Source of the DNA: Pelargonium cotyledonis
Lineage: Eukaryota; Streptophyta; Magnoliopsida; Geraniales; Geraniaceae
DNA length: 26,463 nucleotides
Assembly: GCA_036897625.1 (NCBI GenBank)
Contig: JAYMTA010000587.1
Span: 1-26,463, forward strand
Direction of reading: 5' to 3'
Part shown: in pieces, positions 1 to 10,063 of the stretch
Position numbering within the stretch: position 1 is the stretch's first letter
Layout of the letters: every line of letters begins with the position of its first letter
Notes under the pieces: generated by a model
Seen by the model: the letters and a program-made list of their open reading frames with translations, nothing else
Databases searched by the model: none
Told to the model about the DNA's origin: nothing
Program-made: the position numbers and the translations under genes

Positions 1-255
1 TTTTTTCATCAATAGGTTTGGACCATTAACCAGACTTTAATTAGCTAAGTTAGTGGTCCATTCTTAATGGGTTTTTTGGCCCATAGGTTAGTTTGACATG
101 CATTTCTTACAAGTTTGATGAGTTTTTGTTTGTTTGGATATGTTTTTTACAGTGGATATATTGTCTATCAGGTTTAAAAATTGTAATAACGGCCAAATTA
201 ATTAAAAGGCCCAATAAAATTTTAGGGCCCAATAACATTTGGAAGTCCATTATCT

Positions 256-404
256 TAGCGGGTGAACGGGTTGACCCGCTCATCCGCCCGCTCACCGTTC
301 ACTTAAAACCCTTTCATAACCCGTATGAACGGGACGGCGAGCGGCAGAAATTACATACCCCGTTATGAGCTGGTAAAAAAAAAATCCGGCCATGAACACC
401 CCTA
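256..404. mobile_element. Possible hAT-type MITE remnant
   Basis: The right end reads CCATGAACACCCCTA, the complement of the TAGGGGTGTTCATGG-type terminus seen in plant hAT MITEs. A weak counterpart, TAGCGGGTGAACGGG, lies at 256. No matching 8-bp target duplication is visible, so the limits are tentative. Confidence 0.3.
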
Positions 405-508
405 TCTCCAACCCCACCAAACTTGATTGAACAATAAATCTACAATTATTTGGGGCATTTTTATTTATTTAAGAATTTCATTTTTTTAATGGATATAATG
501 CTTACGAA

Positions 509-668
509 CGTTTTTAAACCGGGACGGACCGACCGGTTGACATGGGACCCGGTGTTCTTACCGGTCCGGATCATATATTAAACTCGAGGATAGAGTTAAA
601 TTTTGTCAGAACCGGTCAAATCCGGTGAACCAGAGACTGGTTCGATTGAGTTTACCGGTTTTTTTGAC
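509..668. repeat. CCGGT-rich repeat, possible decayed MITE
   Basis: This stretch repeats ACCGGT/CCGGTT motifs and begins and ends with an inverted pair (TTTTTAAACCGG and CCGGTTTTTTTGA). The content resembles transposon termini, but no target duplication is seen. Confidence 0.3.
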
Positions 669-676
669 AAAATAAA

Positions 677-925
677 ACTCTCTCCATCTCAAAATGAGAG
701 TCATGTTTGTCTAAATTTTTTGTTCCAAAATGAGTGCAATGTTTATATTTGTAGGTTATTATACTATTATTTTTTTCATATTACCCTTATTACTTATATG
801 AACAGATCTGCACATGAGAAGTAGATGAGAAAGTGAGATTAATATTAAAAATACTAAATTATCTAGTAATTCTTAATTTTCGCAAAAAAAATAAAATAAA
901 ACACTCATTTTAAGATGGATGGACT
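677..925. mobile_element. Stowaway-like (Tc1/mariner) MITE
   Basis: The left end ACTCTCTCCATCTCAAAATG and the right end (reverse complement AGTCCATCCATCTTAAAATG) are inverted repeats that closely resemble the Stowaway terminus ACTCCCTCCGTCCCAAAATG. The element is 249 bp, AT-rich inside and without coding capacity. A clean TA duplication is not evident at both ends. Confidence 0.7.
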
Positions 926-1066
926 CTTAATATAAATCATATTTTGGGCCTTTTGCTATAGAAGACATTATGGGCTTATATTAATAATTAAAGATGAAAA
1001 AGAAACATGAGTCCATGTTGACAAATATACCCAAAATATTAATTAGTGGATCTTTGTTGAGTGACC

Positions 1067-1076
1067 TAATGGGCTC
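1067..1076 (+). promoter_or_regulatory. Site II-like element upstream of the Der gene
   Basis: TAATGGGCTC, carrying a TGGGCY core. In plants such cores (site II, bound by TCP factors) are common upstream of ribosomal and organelle-biogenesis genes. The identical 10-mer occurs twice upstream of the neighbouring TRM4 gene. Function is inferred from the motif only. Confidence 0.45.
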
Positions 1077-1117
1077 AACTTTGGACCCAATCGGACTTTT
1101 GATCTTGCCGCCAACAT

Positions 1118-1244
1118 TTGCTCTACACCGCCGCTTCTCCATCGATCCCTAATCCCCGCGTCCGCGAAAACATCTGAAACCGCGAGACCTTCCGGAGAGC
1201 CGCCGGAGGCACCACCACTTGTACGGTTGCTTTGAACCTTCCTG
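1118..1244 (+). repeat. Duplicated leader segment, copy A
   Basis: About 127 bp, GC-richer than its surroundings, matching 2780-2908 with roughly eight substitutions and two 1-bp indels. It contains the shared core ACCGCGAGACCTTCCGGAGA. Copy A is followed by GGCCGCCGG and lacks the GTAAGT donor found at the end of copy B. Confidence 0.85.
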
Positions 1245-1383
1245 GCCGCCGGCGTCAAATCCAAGGACTCTCCTCCTCCGCAGCCTGATCTCTCTCCTTC
1301 CTCCGAATCATTTGCCGACGAGACGCCTCTGGTGAGAACAGGTCGCCGAGACGGAGAGAGATAGAGACTAAGAAGTAGCCGAA

Positions 1384-2165
1384 GCCGAAGCTCTCTGAGG
1401 TAAAATTCGTCTGTTGACGTTTTTGTTTTTCTGTACTATTTGGTTGCCGAGAAAATTGTTTACTGTCGATTCTCTTGATTTTGGATTGAAATCGCAACGC
1501 ATTTCGGTAGTATAAGCAGAAGCTCACTGAGGTAAAATTCATCTATTGCCTCTGTTGATTGTTTGATTTTTCTTACTTGCTGTTGATTACTGTTTGGTTG
1601 CCGAGAAAGTTGTTTAGTCTCATTCTACTAATTTTTAATTGAAATCTCAGCGCTTTTCGGTAAAATGCTAATATTTGGTTTGCTGAGTGAGTTTTTATTG
1701 AAAAGTTTCATGTGTGGTGTATTTTAGGATTTGAATTCTTCGTTGCTGTTGTTGTTGGGTTGATTTTTGGTTGTGGAGTCACTGTTTGGTTGCGGAGAAA
1801 AATGTTTATCCTTGATTCTACTAATTTTGAATTGAAATCTCAAAGTATAATGGGCAGAAGTTCAATGATGTATTATTCATCTATTGGCGCTGTTGATCGG
1901 TTGATTTTTTCTTTCTTTCTCTGGATTCCTGTTTACCTGCCGAGAAAGTTGTTTAGTTTCATTCTATATTTCTAGACGCTGGTAATGTTTTCAGTTTTTG
2001 TCTTTTTGTGGCCATGAAAGCTACAAATAAGCTTAAGATGTCTGTAAAGTCTATTTGCTGTTGTTACAACTTTTTTCGGTTTTTCCTACGCAGTCACTGT
2101 CTGATTGCAGAAAAAATTGCTTATTCTGGGTTCTCTTCTTTCAGATTGAAATCTCTAACACATTT
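1384..2165. repeat. Imperfect tandem array in the Der leader region (about 5 units, 147-192 bp)
   Basis: Recurring marks of each unit are TTTGGTTGCCGAGAAA-like sequence (near 1439, 1593, 1785, 1932 and about 2100), then a T-rich stretch, then ATTGAAATC. The first two units also carry CTGAGGTAAAATTC. The units are diverged, so this is an old duplication series, not a satellite. Confidence 0.7.
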
Positions 2166-2779
2166 TTCCTATGCAGTCGCCGGTCTCTGTCTTTCGCGCC
2201 TCAGATCACCTCCGAATCAGGTGCTTCTTTCGGCTTCCGCTTTTCCCTTGTTGAAGTCATTGCTTGATTCTGTGGCTGTTTGATTGTTTCCGTTGATTTT
2301 GTGTTATTGTTTTTGCTCAATTGCTTCAATGTTCTGCGTGTTAGGTTAGTTTTTTTTTTTTTACTAGATGTCTTCATTTTGGCTTGATTTTAGGGTTTGG
2401 TTTGATACACAAATCTCAAATGCATTATTGATTTGACACAACAATGAAATGTATGGATTTGGGGGTGAATTTCTGCTGAGCTAAGAAACTGTAGGGAAAA
2501 AAGATTGAAATGCAAGGTAGCTTCTAGCTTGTGATGAAGATACTATTCCGTAAAAGTCGTAATCGATGCTTCTTTACATAAGAGCTCTAAGGAAGCCTTG
2601 TACCTCAGATGCTGAGTACTGACCATACCAGCTTTACCTTAATTTGGTTCTTTGCTTTTGGCTTTGCTTTTGGTTAGGAATGGCTATTATTGATTTCAGA
2701 GTATTTTGTTTTTTGCTGTGGTTTTCGTGGATTTGCTCAGTTTAAGGTTGATTTTGTGAGCCTCTAGGTTGTAAAAGGC

Positions 2780-2908
2780 TTGCTCTTCACCACCGCTTCT
2801 CCATCGATCTCTAAATCTCCGCGTTCCGCGAAAACATCTGAAACCGCGAGACCTTCCGGAGAGCCACCGGAGGCACCACCAGTTGCACGGTTGCTTTAAA
2901 CCTTCCTG
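2780..2908 (+). repeat. Duplicated leader segment, copy B, ending in a splice donor
   Basis: Second copy of the 1118-1244 segment, offset by 1.66 kb in direct orientation. It ends in CCTTCCT directly before a consensus GTAAGT donor at 2908, so it is the better candidate for the leader exon actually spliced to the Der coding exon. Confidence 0.85.
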
Positions 2909-3583
2909 TAAGTACCTTCTCAAATTGTTCTATAAAACATTGATTGAGCTAGTATTGTTCTCAATTGTGCTCGATTTTTCAGTTTTTGTTTTCAGTTCAG
3001 TACCATATCATATGAATTCAAAGAAACGTAGTGCGTGTTAGAGTTGATTTTGCCTTCAATTCCTGAAATGATTTAGAGTGTACGAAACTATCATGGGCTT
3101 TACAGTTCAGAATCCATGGAAGTTGTAGAAACAATGGGGGTTTTCCAATTAAGAGATGGCAATTGCACAGCCTAAAACCATTAAATAACACAAATTTAGC
3201 TTATATAACATTATTATGTTAGCTAAACATACAAAAATCATGTAAACCATAAGACTTAGAGTTTTTTTGGGCTAATTTACTATTACAATCCTTAAAAGTG
3301 CGTTTCGGGCGTGTTGTGGGTCTTGACCGAAATTGCCGGCCCCGCCAAATTGGATTTTTTGTTTCCGTGTACCAAATTGATTATCAGTGCAAAGTTCGTT
3401 CAATCCATTCAGTTTTTATGTGGGTCTGTAAAGTTCTCCCGTTTGGTTGTTCTGTAAGTGATATATGTAGCATTGTATTTTACAAGTTCAGTGATGGCTA
3501 GTCTTTGATGGAAGGTGATAATATGGAAAATTTACACTCAACTGTGTAGTATCTTTATGCCCAAAAATAAGCTTTAAGGAGGT

Positions 3584-6500
3584 ATGTCTCAGGCATGGAT
3601 TCGAGCTCTCTCATCACGTAGAAAACATATTGGCTCAAATCTCATATTCCCACTAATCCATGGAAATACAACTATCTGTCCATCAAACTCAATCCCCAAC
3701 AATTGCTGTCTCGCACCCAATGCTTTTGCAACTTTGTTAAAATCTAAAGCTGCATTTTGCACTACGCAAGTTACATTACCAGAAACTTTTCCAAAGCTTG
3801 GTTTGGACAAGTTTGGCCGCGCTTCTTCTGTTTCCAAAAGAAAGAAAGTTAAGGAAGCGCAGAAGAAACTGGTGGACTTCACCAAAGTCGATATTGATCT
3901 TCTTCCAACTGTACTTCTCTTTGGCCGGCCAAATGTTGGAAAATCTGCATTGTTTAATCGGTCAGTTTCGTTTCTATGACCTACTTCTACATTTTGCTTC
4001 TCGGCACTTCTTAACAAACTTAAAGTTCAAGCCCTGAAGATATTTGTTCAATACAATTCATTCCGTTTTTTTCCTTATAGTTTAATTCGAAGGAGAGAGG
4101 CTCTTGTGTACAACACTCCAACCGATCATGTTACACGTGACATACGAGAAGGCGTTGCCAAATTGGGTGATTTAAGATTTAAGGTATTGGATTCTGCAGG
4201 CTTAGAAACTGCAGCAACTACAGGTTCTATTCTTGACAGAACTGCGGACATGACTGCCAAAGTGTTGGCAAGGTCTCAGTTTGCACTCTTCCTGATAGAT
4301 GCCAGGTTTGTTTTAATGTTAAGATTCTTGTATGTGCTACTATATGCATAGGTGACAGAACATGGATGCAGGGACACAACTTTTACAAAATGAAAGGCAC
4401 AACATGTTAATGTTTTCAATAATGTGTGTGTGTATTTGCTATACTAGCACATATAATATACATAAAATCATTCATAGTAAACACTGTATAAAGACATCAT
4501 TGAAAAGAATGTAGACAAATAGTCATCATTAACTTCTTTTGAAAAAAGATATAATCTATTTTGTTAGTAAGATTGCGAGAATTATAAATATAGAAAAATA
4601 AATAAGAGCTCAACTTACGTTTCACATGTTATAACGTTTCACATGTTATAACGTTCCATTATCATGCTCATCATTGTGTGCTTGGGTGTTTTCTATCAAT
4701 TCAAATTTTGAAAAAACAGGGGTGCCAATTACGTGTCCGATTAAAATATAGGGTGTCATGTGAAATCTAGTGTCCAACACGTATCCAAATAGTGTTTTGA
4801 GTGTCCAAGTGTTAAACACATGCCGTACACGACTACATTGAGAAGATGAGTGTCCGTGTATCATAGATTACTACCGGCTGCTGCAGATTCTAATTACTCT
4901 GTTGGTATTGTGTTGTGGTTAGAGCTGGATTGCATCCCTTGGATTTGGAGGTTGGGCAGTGGTTGCGCAGGCATGTTCCTGGAATCAATCCTATAGTGGT
5001 GATGAATAAATCCGAATCACTTGATGATTCTGGCGGCTTTCTTTCTGCAGCAGCAGCTGAAGCCTATAGGTTAGGATTTGGAGACCCCATTCCAATATCT
5101 GCCGAGACCGGACTTGGTATGGCGGATCTACACGAAACTCTTAGGCCTTTGCTTGAGAAGCATATGCTTCAAGTTTTAAGTGGTAAGACTACCTATCCCT
5201 TGAATGGTTTGTTATTCTAGTTGCTTTCAGAGCATGCTTGTTATTTCACTTGTACACCTTTTGTTGATCTCTAGAGGTGCTTTGTTATTGGGGAGGTCAT
5301 GATTGGGTCCGGTCCGGAAATTTGAACCCAACCGGACCAGAACCAGTTTAGACCAAATAGGTTCGTTCCAGACTGTTTTTTATTTATTATTATTTATTTT
5401 AGAAAATGTTTTTTAAATGTATAAATAAAATTGTATATCATTTCTAATACAATATACTTCATTGTTCTTCACTCAATTCACTTAAATTATAAATATTTTC
5501 TGTTTAAAATGTAAAATTTTAGTTAAAATCTGTCCATTTGGTCCGGTCCGGTTTTCAGTCTTTGTGTTATGGGATTTTTGGTCTGGCTCGGTCCCAGTCT
5601 GTTCTGAAATTGTGCATATTCTATATCCATGTAATGCATTTTTACTAATTCTTGATGATGGAACAGAGGACAATAATGCAAATCAGGACATTAATCCTGA
5701 TGAAGTGGAGGAGAGTAAGTCGCCTTTACAGTTAGCAATTGTAGGACGGCCCAATGTTGGTAAGTCAACCTTGTTGAATACATTGTTAGAAGAAGAGCGG
5801 GTTTTGGTTGGTCCTGAGGCGGGTTTGACAAGAGATGCCGTCCGAGCTCAGTTTGAATATGAGGGGAGGACTATATACCTGGTAAATATCATATTTCATG
5901 CTCTCTACTCATCAAAGTATTTTTATCTTGTGTATTTTTTTTTATATATATTTTATATCATTATGGTCCATTATCCAGGTCGACACGGCAGGTTGGCTGG
6001 AAAGGACAAAGCTAGAGAAAGGACCATCATCTTTGAGTGTGATGCAATCAAGAAAGAATTTAATGAGGGCACATGTTATTGTGCTGGTACTTGATGCGGA
6101 GGAGGTATTTCTCAAATCTTGTTTCTGTTTATGCATTTTCTATGACAAGTTGTATGCTTAGATGTATAAATGGTGTCTCCTCATGATCAATGGAGGAGCG
6201 AGGGGTGGGCTGTAGTAGGCAAGAGCCCACCCCTAGCTTGATAAATAATAGTTTTTTTAATGGTCGAATTGATTTTGATGCTTTATTCAGTGGTGAATGA
6301 CTCCCTCACACATCTGAGATTTGAGTTCAGAGTTCAACTCTAAGAATTATGAAGTTGATTAAATTTTCAATTTAAGAGTAAAATAGAAAATGTGCCCCCT
6401 TCACTTTCGATAGCTGGTTCTGTCACTGCTCATGATGTTAATATGTTCTGAGGTTAAATCTTTTTGCATCCGTTGAGCTGTTCAAATTTTTGAAAATGGC

Positions 6501-9388
6501 CCTTAAAAAGGGGTCATGGACTGCTTTTTAATGAAAAAGGCTCCTATACTTTTTAGAAACTATTGTTTTCCCCCTTGGTCAAACCCAAAACTAAAGTACA
6601 TGAAATTGACCAATAAAAATGCATTTTGTGATAAGTTGAAGCCTCTATTACGTTCTTCTTGAAAATATATATGATATCAACACAAAATTCTCTTAAGTTT
6701 TCCCTTGAAAAGTTGCATGAAATCATTAAAAAAATCCAAATTGAAGATTTGAAAGCAAAATTATGAATTTTTCGTTGTTCTTTTTATTTTATTTTTTCAC
6801 TTGAATGGCATTTATTTGAAAATTTAAAGTTAAATGAAGGACAAAAATATCATTTTGCAGACAGTAGCTGTTGTTATCTTATTTCTAAAGGGTGAACCAC
6901 ACTTTTAGCTGGTTCGGGTGTAAACATTTAAAAAATTAAGTACAAGGGCTTGAATATCTATTTTTAAACAGTCCATGAGCGCAGAAAAATTTAACCCTAT
7001 GTACTGATTGGAGAGTGTTAAAAACCTGAATCACTTTGCTGGATATCCACTTTTATTGGTCCCAATAGAACATTTAGAGTTGACAATTCAGATTTCGGGT
7101 CAGGTGCAGGTTTTGGAATTTGAACTGTTAGTCATTTGTGAGTGCAGGAATGCAGAAAATTTTAAAGATTGGCCTAGGGAGTGAAGAAATATGTGTGTGT
7201 GTGTGTATTTCTGTATCTGTTTCACTTTCTTGGTATATTTATAACACATTGATGATCAGATTGTAGAAACTGGGATGACCATGAAGCACACTGAAGTAGC
7301 TATATTACGACAAGCGGTTGAAGAAGGGCGGGGTTTGATTGTGATTGTGAACAAGATTGATCTCATAAAACAGAAAGTGGCATTAAAGCAGGTTGTGGAA
7401 GTTGTTCGTCAAGAAGTTCAGACAGTTGTACCTCAGGTTTGGCAGTTAAATTTTCAGTACATTAAGATGTTAGCACCACTTTCATGCTCATTTATCAGCG
7501 TTCTAGGGTCCCGTGTTTTATTAAATCTATTCATTATTTTTCCTGTTACTTTTTCGTAGTGCTTTAGGCAGAGTTAGTTACTGAAACCTTGCACTTTAAA
7601 AATTAAAGTTCAGTGTTCATGTTTAATTTGGGAGCACTGCTAGAGTTCTGTACATGTAAAATGGGCCGGTCGTATGCTTTCATGAACTTGCATGTTTCTT
7701 TCAGTCCAAGTTATTGTCAAGGCTAGGCTATTTTAGGTGTGTGCAATGTGCATATATTCTGTTCTTACTACTATTGGTCATCAATCTGTGCACGGAAAGA
7801 AGAACCGGCAATTTGTACCCGAACTCTTGGGCACCCAAAATCCACCAAGATATTTTGCTGGTTTGGGCTTTATAAAACGGATCTGATTAATTTTTGGATC
7901 GGTTTTGCCATTGGAAATTGCATATCGGGTCGGCAAACCCACACTCAAACACTGTTTATATGCAAAACCCACAACCCAACCCGTGGCCTACAAACTGTAC
8001 CTCTTGTGGGTTGGGTTAGGCATTTTCAACCCGAAACCAAAACTTGCTAGCACTAATGAAAACTCTTAAAACCATCATTGAGTTAATAATGTTTTGTCTG
8101 CTAAACATAGCTATAAAAAAATGCCTTGTGAGAGTAGAAACAATGCTAATGTAAAAATTAGTTGGCTGTGTGGTCGAGACATTCTTGTGTGCACTGCAGG
8201 TGCACTCACAATACTCTTTACCCTACTGTCATAATATACAGTTATACTTATTGTACCTCAAAATTTCATAATCAATACGGAAAAAGTGGAAGAGTAAGTT
8301 TTCAATAGTTACTTTTAGATGTCAAGAATGCTCTGTACATGATGTCGGGTTACTTGATTTAAGATGGCATGATTTCTTGGCAGGTGACAGGAATACCGGT
8401 TATGTTCCTTTCAGCAAAAGAAGGAAAAGTGAGGAATGCTGTGATCCGCCATGTGGTCGAAACATACGAAAAATGGTGTTCAAGGCTGTCAACAGCTCAC
8501 CTTAACCGTTGGCTGCTCAAGGTCAGTACTTAGTTCACAACCTGGGAAAACGAGCCCCGGGCCAGACCAAAACACCCTTAGGCTGCGACCTATTTGCAAG
8601 CTCTAGCCAGCAAAACGGACTGAGCCAAAATGCCCGCATTTTCACAAGGCAACTAGTTGCCAGATGGTCCGCGTGCTGCAACCCATTTTGTCAATTTTTT
8701 TATTTTTTTATTTTTTTTTTCAGCTAAGCTACACAACAATTTGTGTAGCTCTCCCCTTTAACCCAAATACCCCACTCCATACCATCGGTAAGGAGTCTCA
8801 AACCCGAGACGTCAAGCGCTTAAACCGCTTTGCCCAACATGCCTTGGTCATTTTGTCAGGTTTCTTAGTTGATGGTACCTAATCATGTTCTTTCATTTTT
8901 GTTGTTTTTGCTCCTAAAACTGGACCTAGCAATTTAGGTTGGGAGCCTAATGCGAGTCGGGCCAAAAAACTGGCGTGTTCGTATTTCGCAACTTTATTTG
9001 GTCCTAACCTTTCCCACTAAGTAGTGAGACACATTAGAACTAGCCAAAAGTAGCCTGATGAAAATATATGCTATTTTTTTTACCCGGTCTGTTCAAGCCC
9101 GTGACCCCAGGTATAACCTGAAACCCCGTCAATTTGGTAGTAAACACTCATGTCCATCTTTTTCGCCAGGTAATGAGCAGGCATTCATGGAAAGATCAGG
9201 CCGCTAAACCAAAAGTGAAGTACTTCACCCAGGTGAAGGCACGACCACCCACGTTCGTTGCCTTCTTGAACGGGAAAAAACAACTTTCGGAAACAGAACT
9301 GAGGTTCTTAACCAAGTCTTTGAAGGAAGATTTCGATTTGGGCGGAATTCCTATACGGATCATGCAGCGTTCGATTCTACGAAAATGA
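3584..9388 (+). CDS. Der: Der/EngA-type double-GTPase, 8 coding exons, probably organelle-targeted
   Basis: Exons by reading-frame continuity and GT-AG borders: 3584-3960, 4081-4305, 4923-5182, 5667-5881, 5979-6104, 7260-7436, 8384-8521, 9170-9388; they sum to 1737 nt, giving 578 aa and TGA. Two Era-like GTPase domains lie in tandem. Domain 1 has GRPNVGKS at 114-121, a TRD switch at 144-146, DSAGL at 163-167 and NKSE at 229-232. Domain 2 has GRPNVGKST at 314-322, TRD at 342-344, DTAGW at 361-365, NKID at 432-435 and SAKEG at 470-474. A KH-like C-terminal region follows, from about 480 to 578. This order defines the Der family, which assists assembly of the large ribosomal subunit. The first ~60 residues are rich in Ser, Arg, Lys and Asn with no acidic residue, suggesting a mitochondrial or plastid presequence (inference; compartment undecided). 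The start is the first ATG opening this frame. Domain 1 departs from the usual DTAG and NKxD. Confidence 0.93.
4617..4650. repeat. Two-copy 17-bp tandem repeat in Der intron 2
   Basis: The unit ACGTTTCACATGTTATA occurs twice head to tail. The rest of this 617-bp intron (4306-4922) shows no gene; its 3' half is rich in GTGTCC/GGTGTC motifs of repetitive appearance. Confidence 0.8.
5287..5623. mobile_element. Degenerate hAT-type MITE in Der intron 3
   Basis: The interior has GGTCCGGTCCGG near both ends and the right end reads AAATTGTGCATATTCTA, like the AAATTGTGCA...CCCTA termini of the family represented intact at 14700-15044. The left terminus is poorly conserved and no 8-bp duplication is convincing. 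Confidence 0.4.
6188..6428. mobile_element. hAT-type MITE with perfect 8-bp target duplication in Der intron 5
   Basis: The 241-bp element begins CAATGGAGGAGCGAG and ends CTGGTTCTGTCACTG, imperfect inverted repeats of the plant hAT terminus CAGTGGCGGAGCCAG. It is flanked on both sides by the identical octamer CTCATGAT (6180-6187 and 6429-6436). GGGTGGGC...GCCCACCCC near the left end is another inverted pair. No coding capacity. Confidence 0.85.
6451..6997. mobile_element. Mutator-type (MULE) MITE with 9-bp target duplication in Der intron 5
   Basis: The left end AGGTTAAATCTTTTTGC and the right end (reverse complement GGGTTAAATTTTTCTGC) are inverted, and the similarity continues for roughly 50 bp with interruptions. 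Flanking 9-mers TATGTTCTG (6442-6450) and TATGTACTG (6998-7006) differ at one base; nine bases is the Mutator hallmark. It starts only 22 bp after the neighbouring hAT element ends. Confidence 0.7.
7192..7206. repeat. (TG)n microsatellite in Der intron 5
   Basis: Seven and a half uninterrupted TG units. Confidence 0.9.
7800..8055. mobile_element. hAT-type MITE in Der intron 6, same family as 16068-16297
   Basis: The interior shares several blocks with the element at 16068-16297, in the same order: AATTTG.ACCCGAAC-like start, C.CCCAAAAT, TTTTGCYGGTTTG and CTGATTAATTTTT. Ends are AAGAACCGGCAATT and TTGCTAGCACTA, decayed versions of TAGAGCTGGCAATT. The flanking octamers match at only five of eight positions, so it is an older insertion. 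Confidence 0.65.
8694..8848 (-). mobile_element. tRNA-derived SINE in Der intron 7
   Basis: Read on the minus strand it starts GGCATGTTGGGCAAAGCGG with a pol III box A-like sequence (8825-8837) and a box B-like GGTTTGAGACTCC (8792-8804), and ends in an A-rich tail (about 8694-8720). The direct repeat CATTTTGTCA flanks it at 8684-8693 and 8849-8858, a clean 10-bp target-site duplication. Insertion is antisense to the Der gene. Confidence 0.85.
9008..9100. repeat. Dispersed repeat, copy 1 (Der intron 7)
   Basis: It shares CCTTTCCCACTAAGTAGTGA followed by GAC with 17966-18056, then runs on at lower identity to a common CCCGGYCTGTTYAARCCC. An inverted, more diverged relative seems to lie at about 8610-8665 on the other side of the SINE, so the two may be arms of one transposon. 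Confidence 0.6.
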
Positions 9389-9929
9389 AAACTCTTGGGT
9401 TCGAGTAATATGAGTAACAAGAGCAACAACCAAAGTTCAGGCGAAAAGACTGCAAGGCCAGTTTCAGAAAAGAAGTCTCTTGACTAAAACTTAACAGCAA
9501 AAATGTATCCAAATTTTGTTTATATGACTATGTTTCATGTTTCCTTAGATATGAACTAGTTTTGAAGTTAGTAAATAAACTTGCGTTTGATGCTGCGATT
9601 TAAATGATAATGCAAGCAATAGTAGTGCTGTTTCTCTGAAAAATGAATTATTGTCTTCAATGGTATAATTGTACATTGCAAATTTACTTTTGTATTTATG
9701 TACAAAATAACGTGTATTGAAATACATATTTGATGTTTTTATAATTTTATGTACAAAATGACGTAGCAATAAACAAACGTGACAAATACAAATTCATTAA
9801 TGGGCTCACACCGTATCAAAGCCCGAAACACTTTTGAATATGTAATGGGCTCGCACCATATTCGGTTTAGACAAACCGGACCCGTTCAAAGCGAATCGGG
9901 CCGGGCAGAGGAAGACCCACAAGTCACGG
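9389..9929. other. Intergenic spacer between Der and TRM4
   Basis: This holds the 3' UTR of Der and the upstream region of TRM4, with no ORF of note. Two short direct repeats are visible: TATGTACAAAATRACGT near 9697 and 9750, and ATGGGCTCRCACCRTAT at 9799 and 9844. The second lies in the TRM4 promoter and contains TGGGCY cores. Confidence 0.7.
9798..9852 (+). promoter_or_regulatory. Duplicated site II-like element in the TRM4 promoter
   Basis: TAATGGGCTC occurs at 9798-9807 and again at 9843-9852, each within a longer direct repeat spaced 45 bp apart, about 80-130 bp upstream of the TATA box. The motif class fits co-ordinated expression of translation-related genes (inference). Confidence 0.45.
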
Positions 9930-9937
9930 TATATAAA
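9930..9937 (+). promoter_or_regulatory. TATA box of TRM4
   Basis: TATATAAA lies 127 bp upstream of the TRM4 start codon. The expected transcription start near 9960-9970 would leave a leader of about 100 nt that includes a CA repeat (about 10014-10030). Confidence 0.6.
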
Positions 9938-10063
9938 CGAAACTCTCCGGCTCGACTCGGCTATAGTTGCAACTTGCACCAGAAAAAGGAGTTGCTGAGA
10001 CAGAGCGAAAGCGCACACACACACACAACACAGAGCAGTTACTCGCAGCCGCAACCAGCAGCC

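Larger units (their letters stand above)
1090..3583 (+). promoter_or_regulatory. Promoter and long repetitive 5' leader region of the Der gene
   Basis: No coding exon is supported in this 2.5 kb. It is likely promoter plus non-coding leader exon(s) and leader intron(s) of the Der gene. A consensus donor, CTTCCT followed by GTAAGT at 2908, follows GC-rich leader-like sequence, so 2908 to about 3580 is probably a 5'-UTR intron; I cannot fix its acceptor. Two further good donors (GAG followed by GTAAAA) sit at 1400 and 1532 in duplicated sequence. Short ORFs here look spurious. The transcription start cannot be located by reading alone. Confidence 0.5.

Noticed and set aside
3589-4017. 142-codon minus-strand ORF opposite Der exon 1
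   Set aside because: Antisense shadow: the plus strand encodes the presequence and first P-loop and splices in frame to exon 2.
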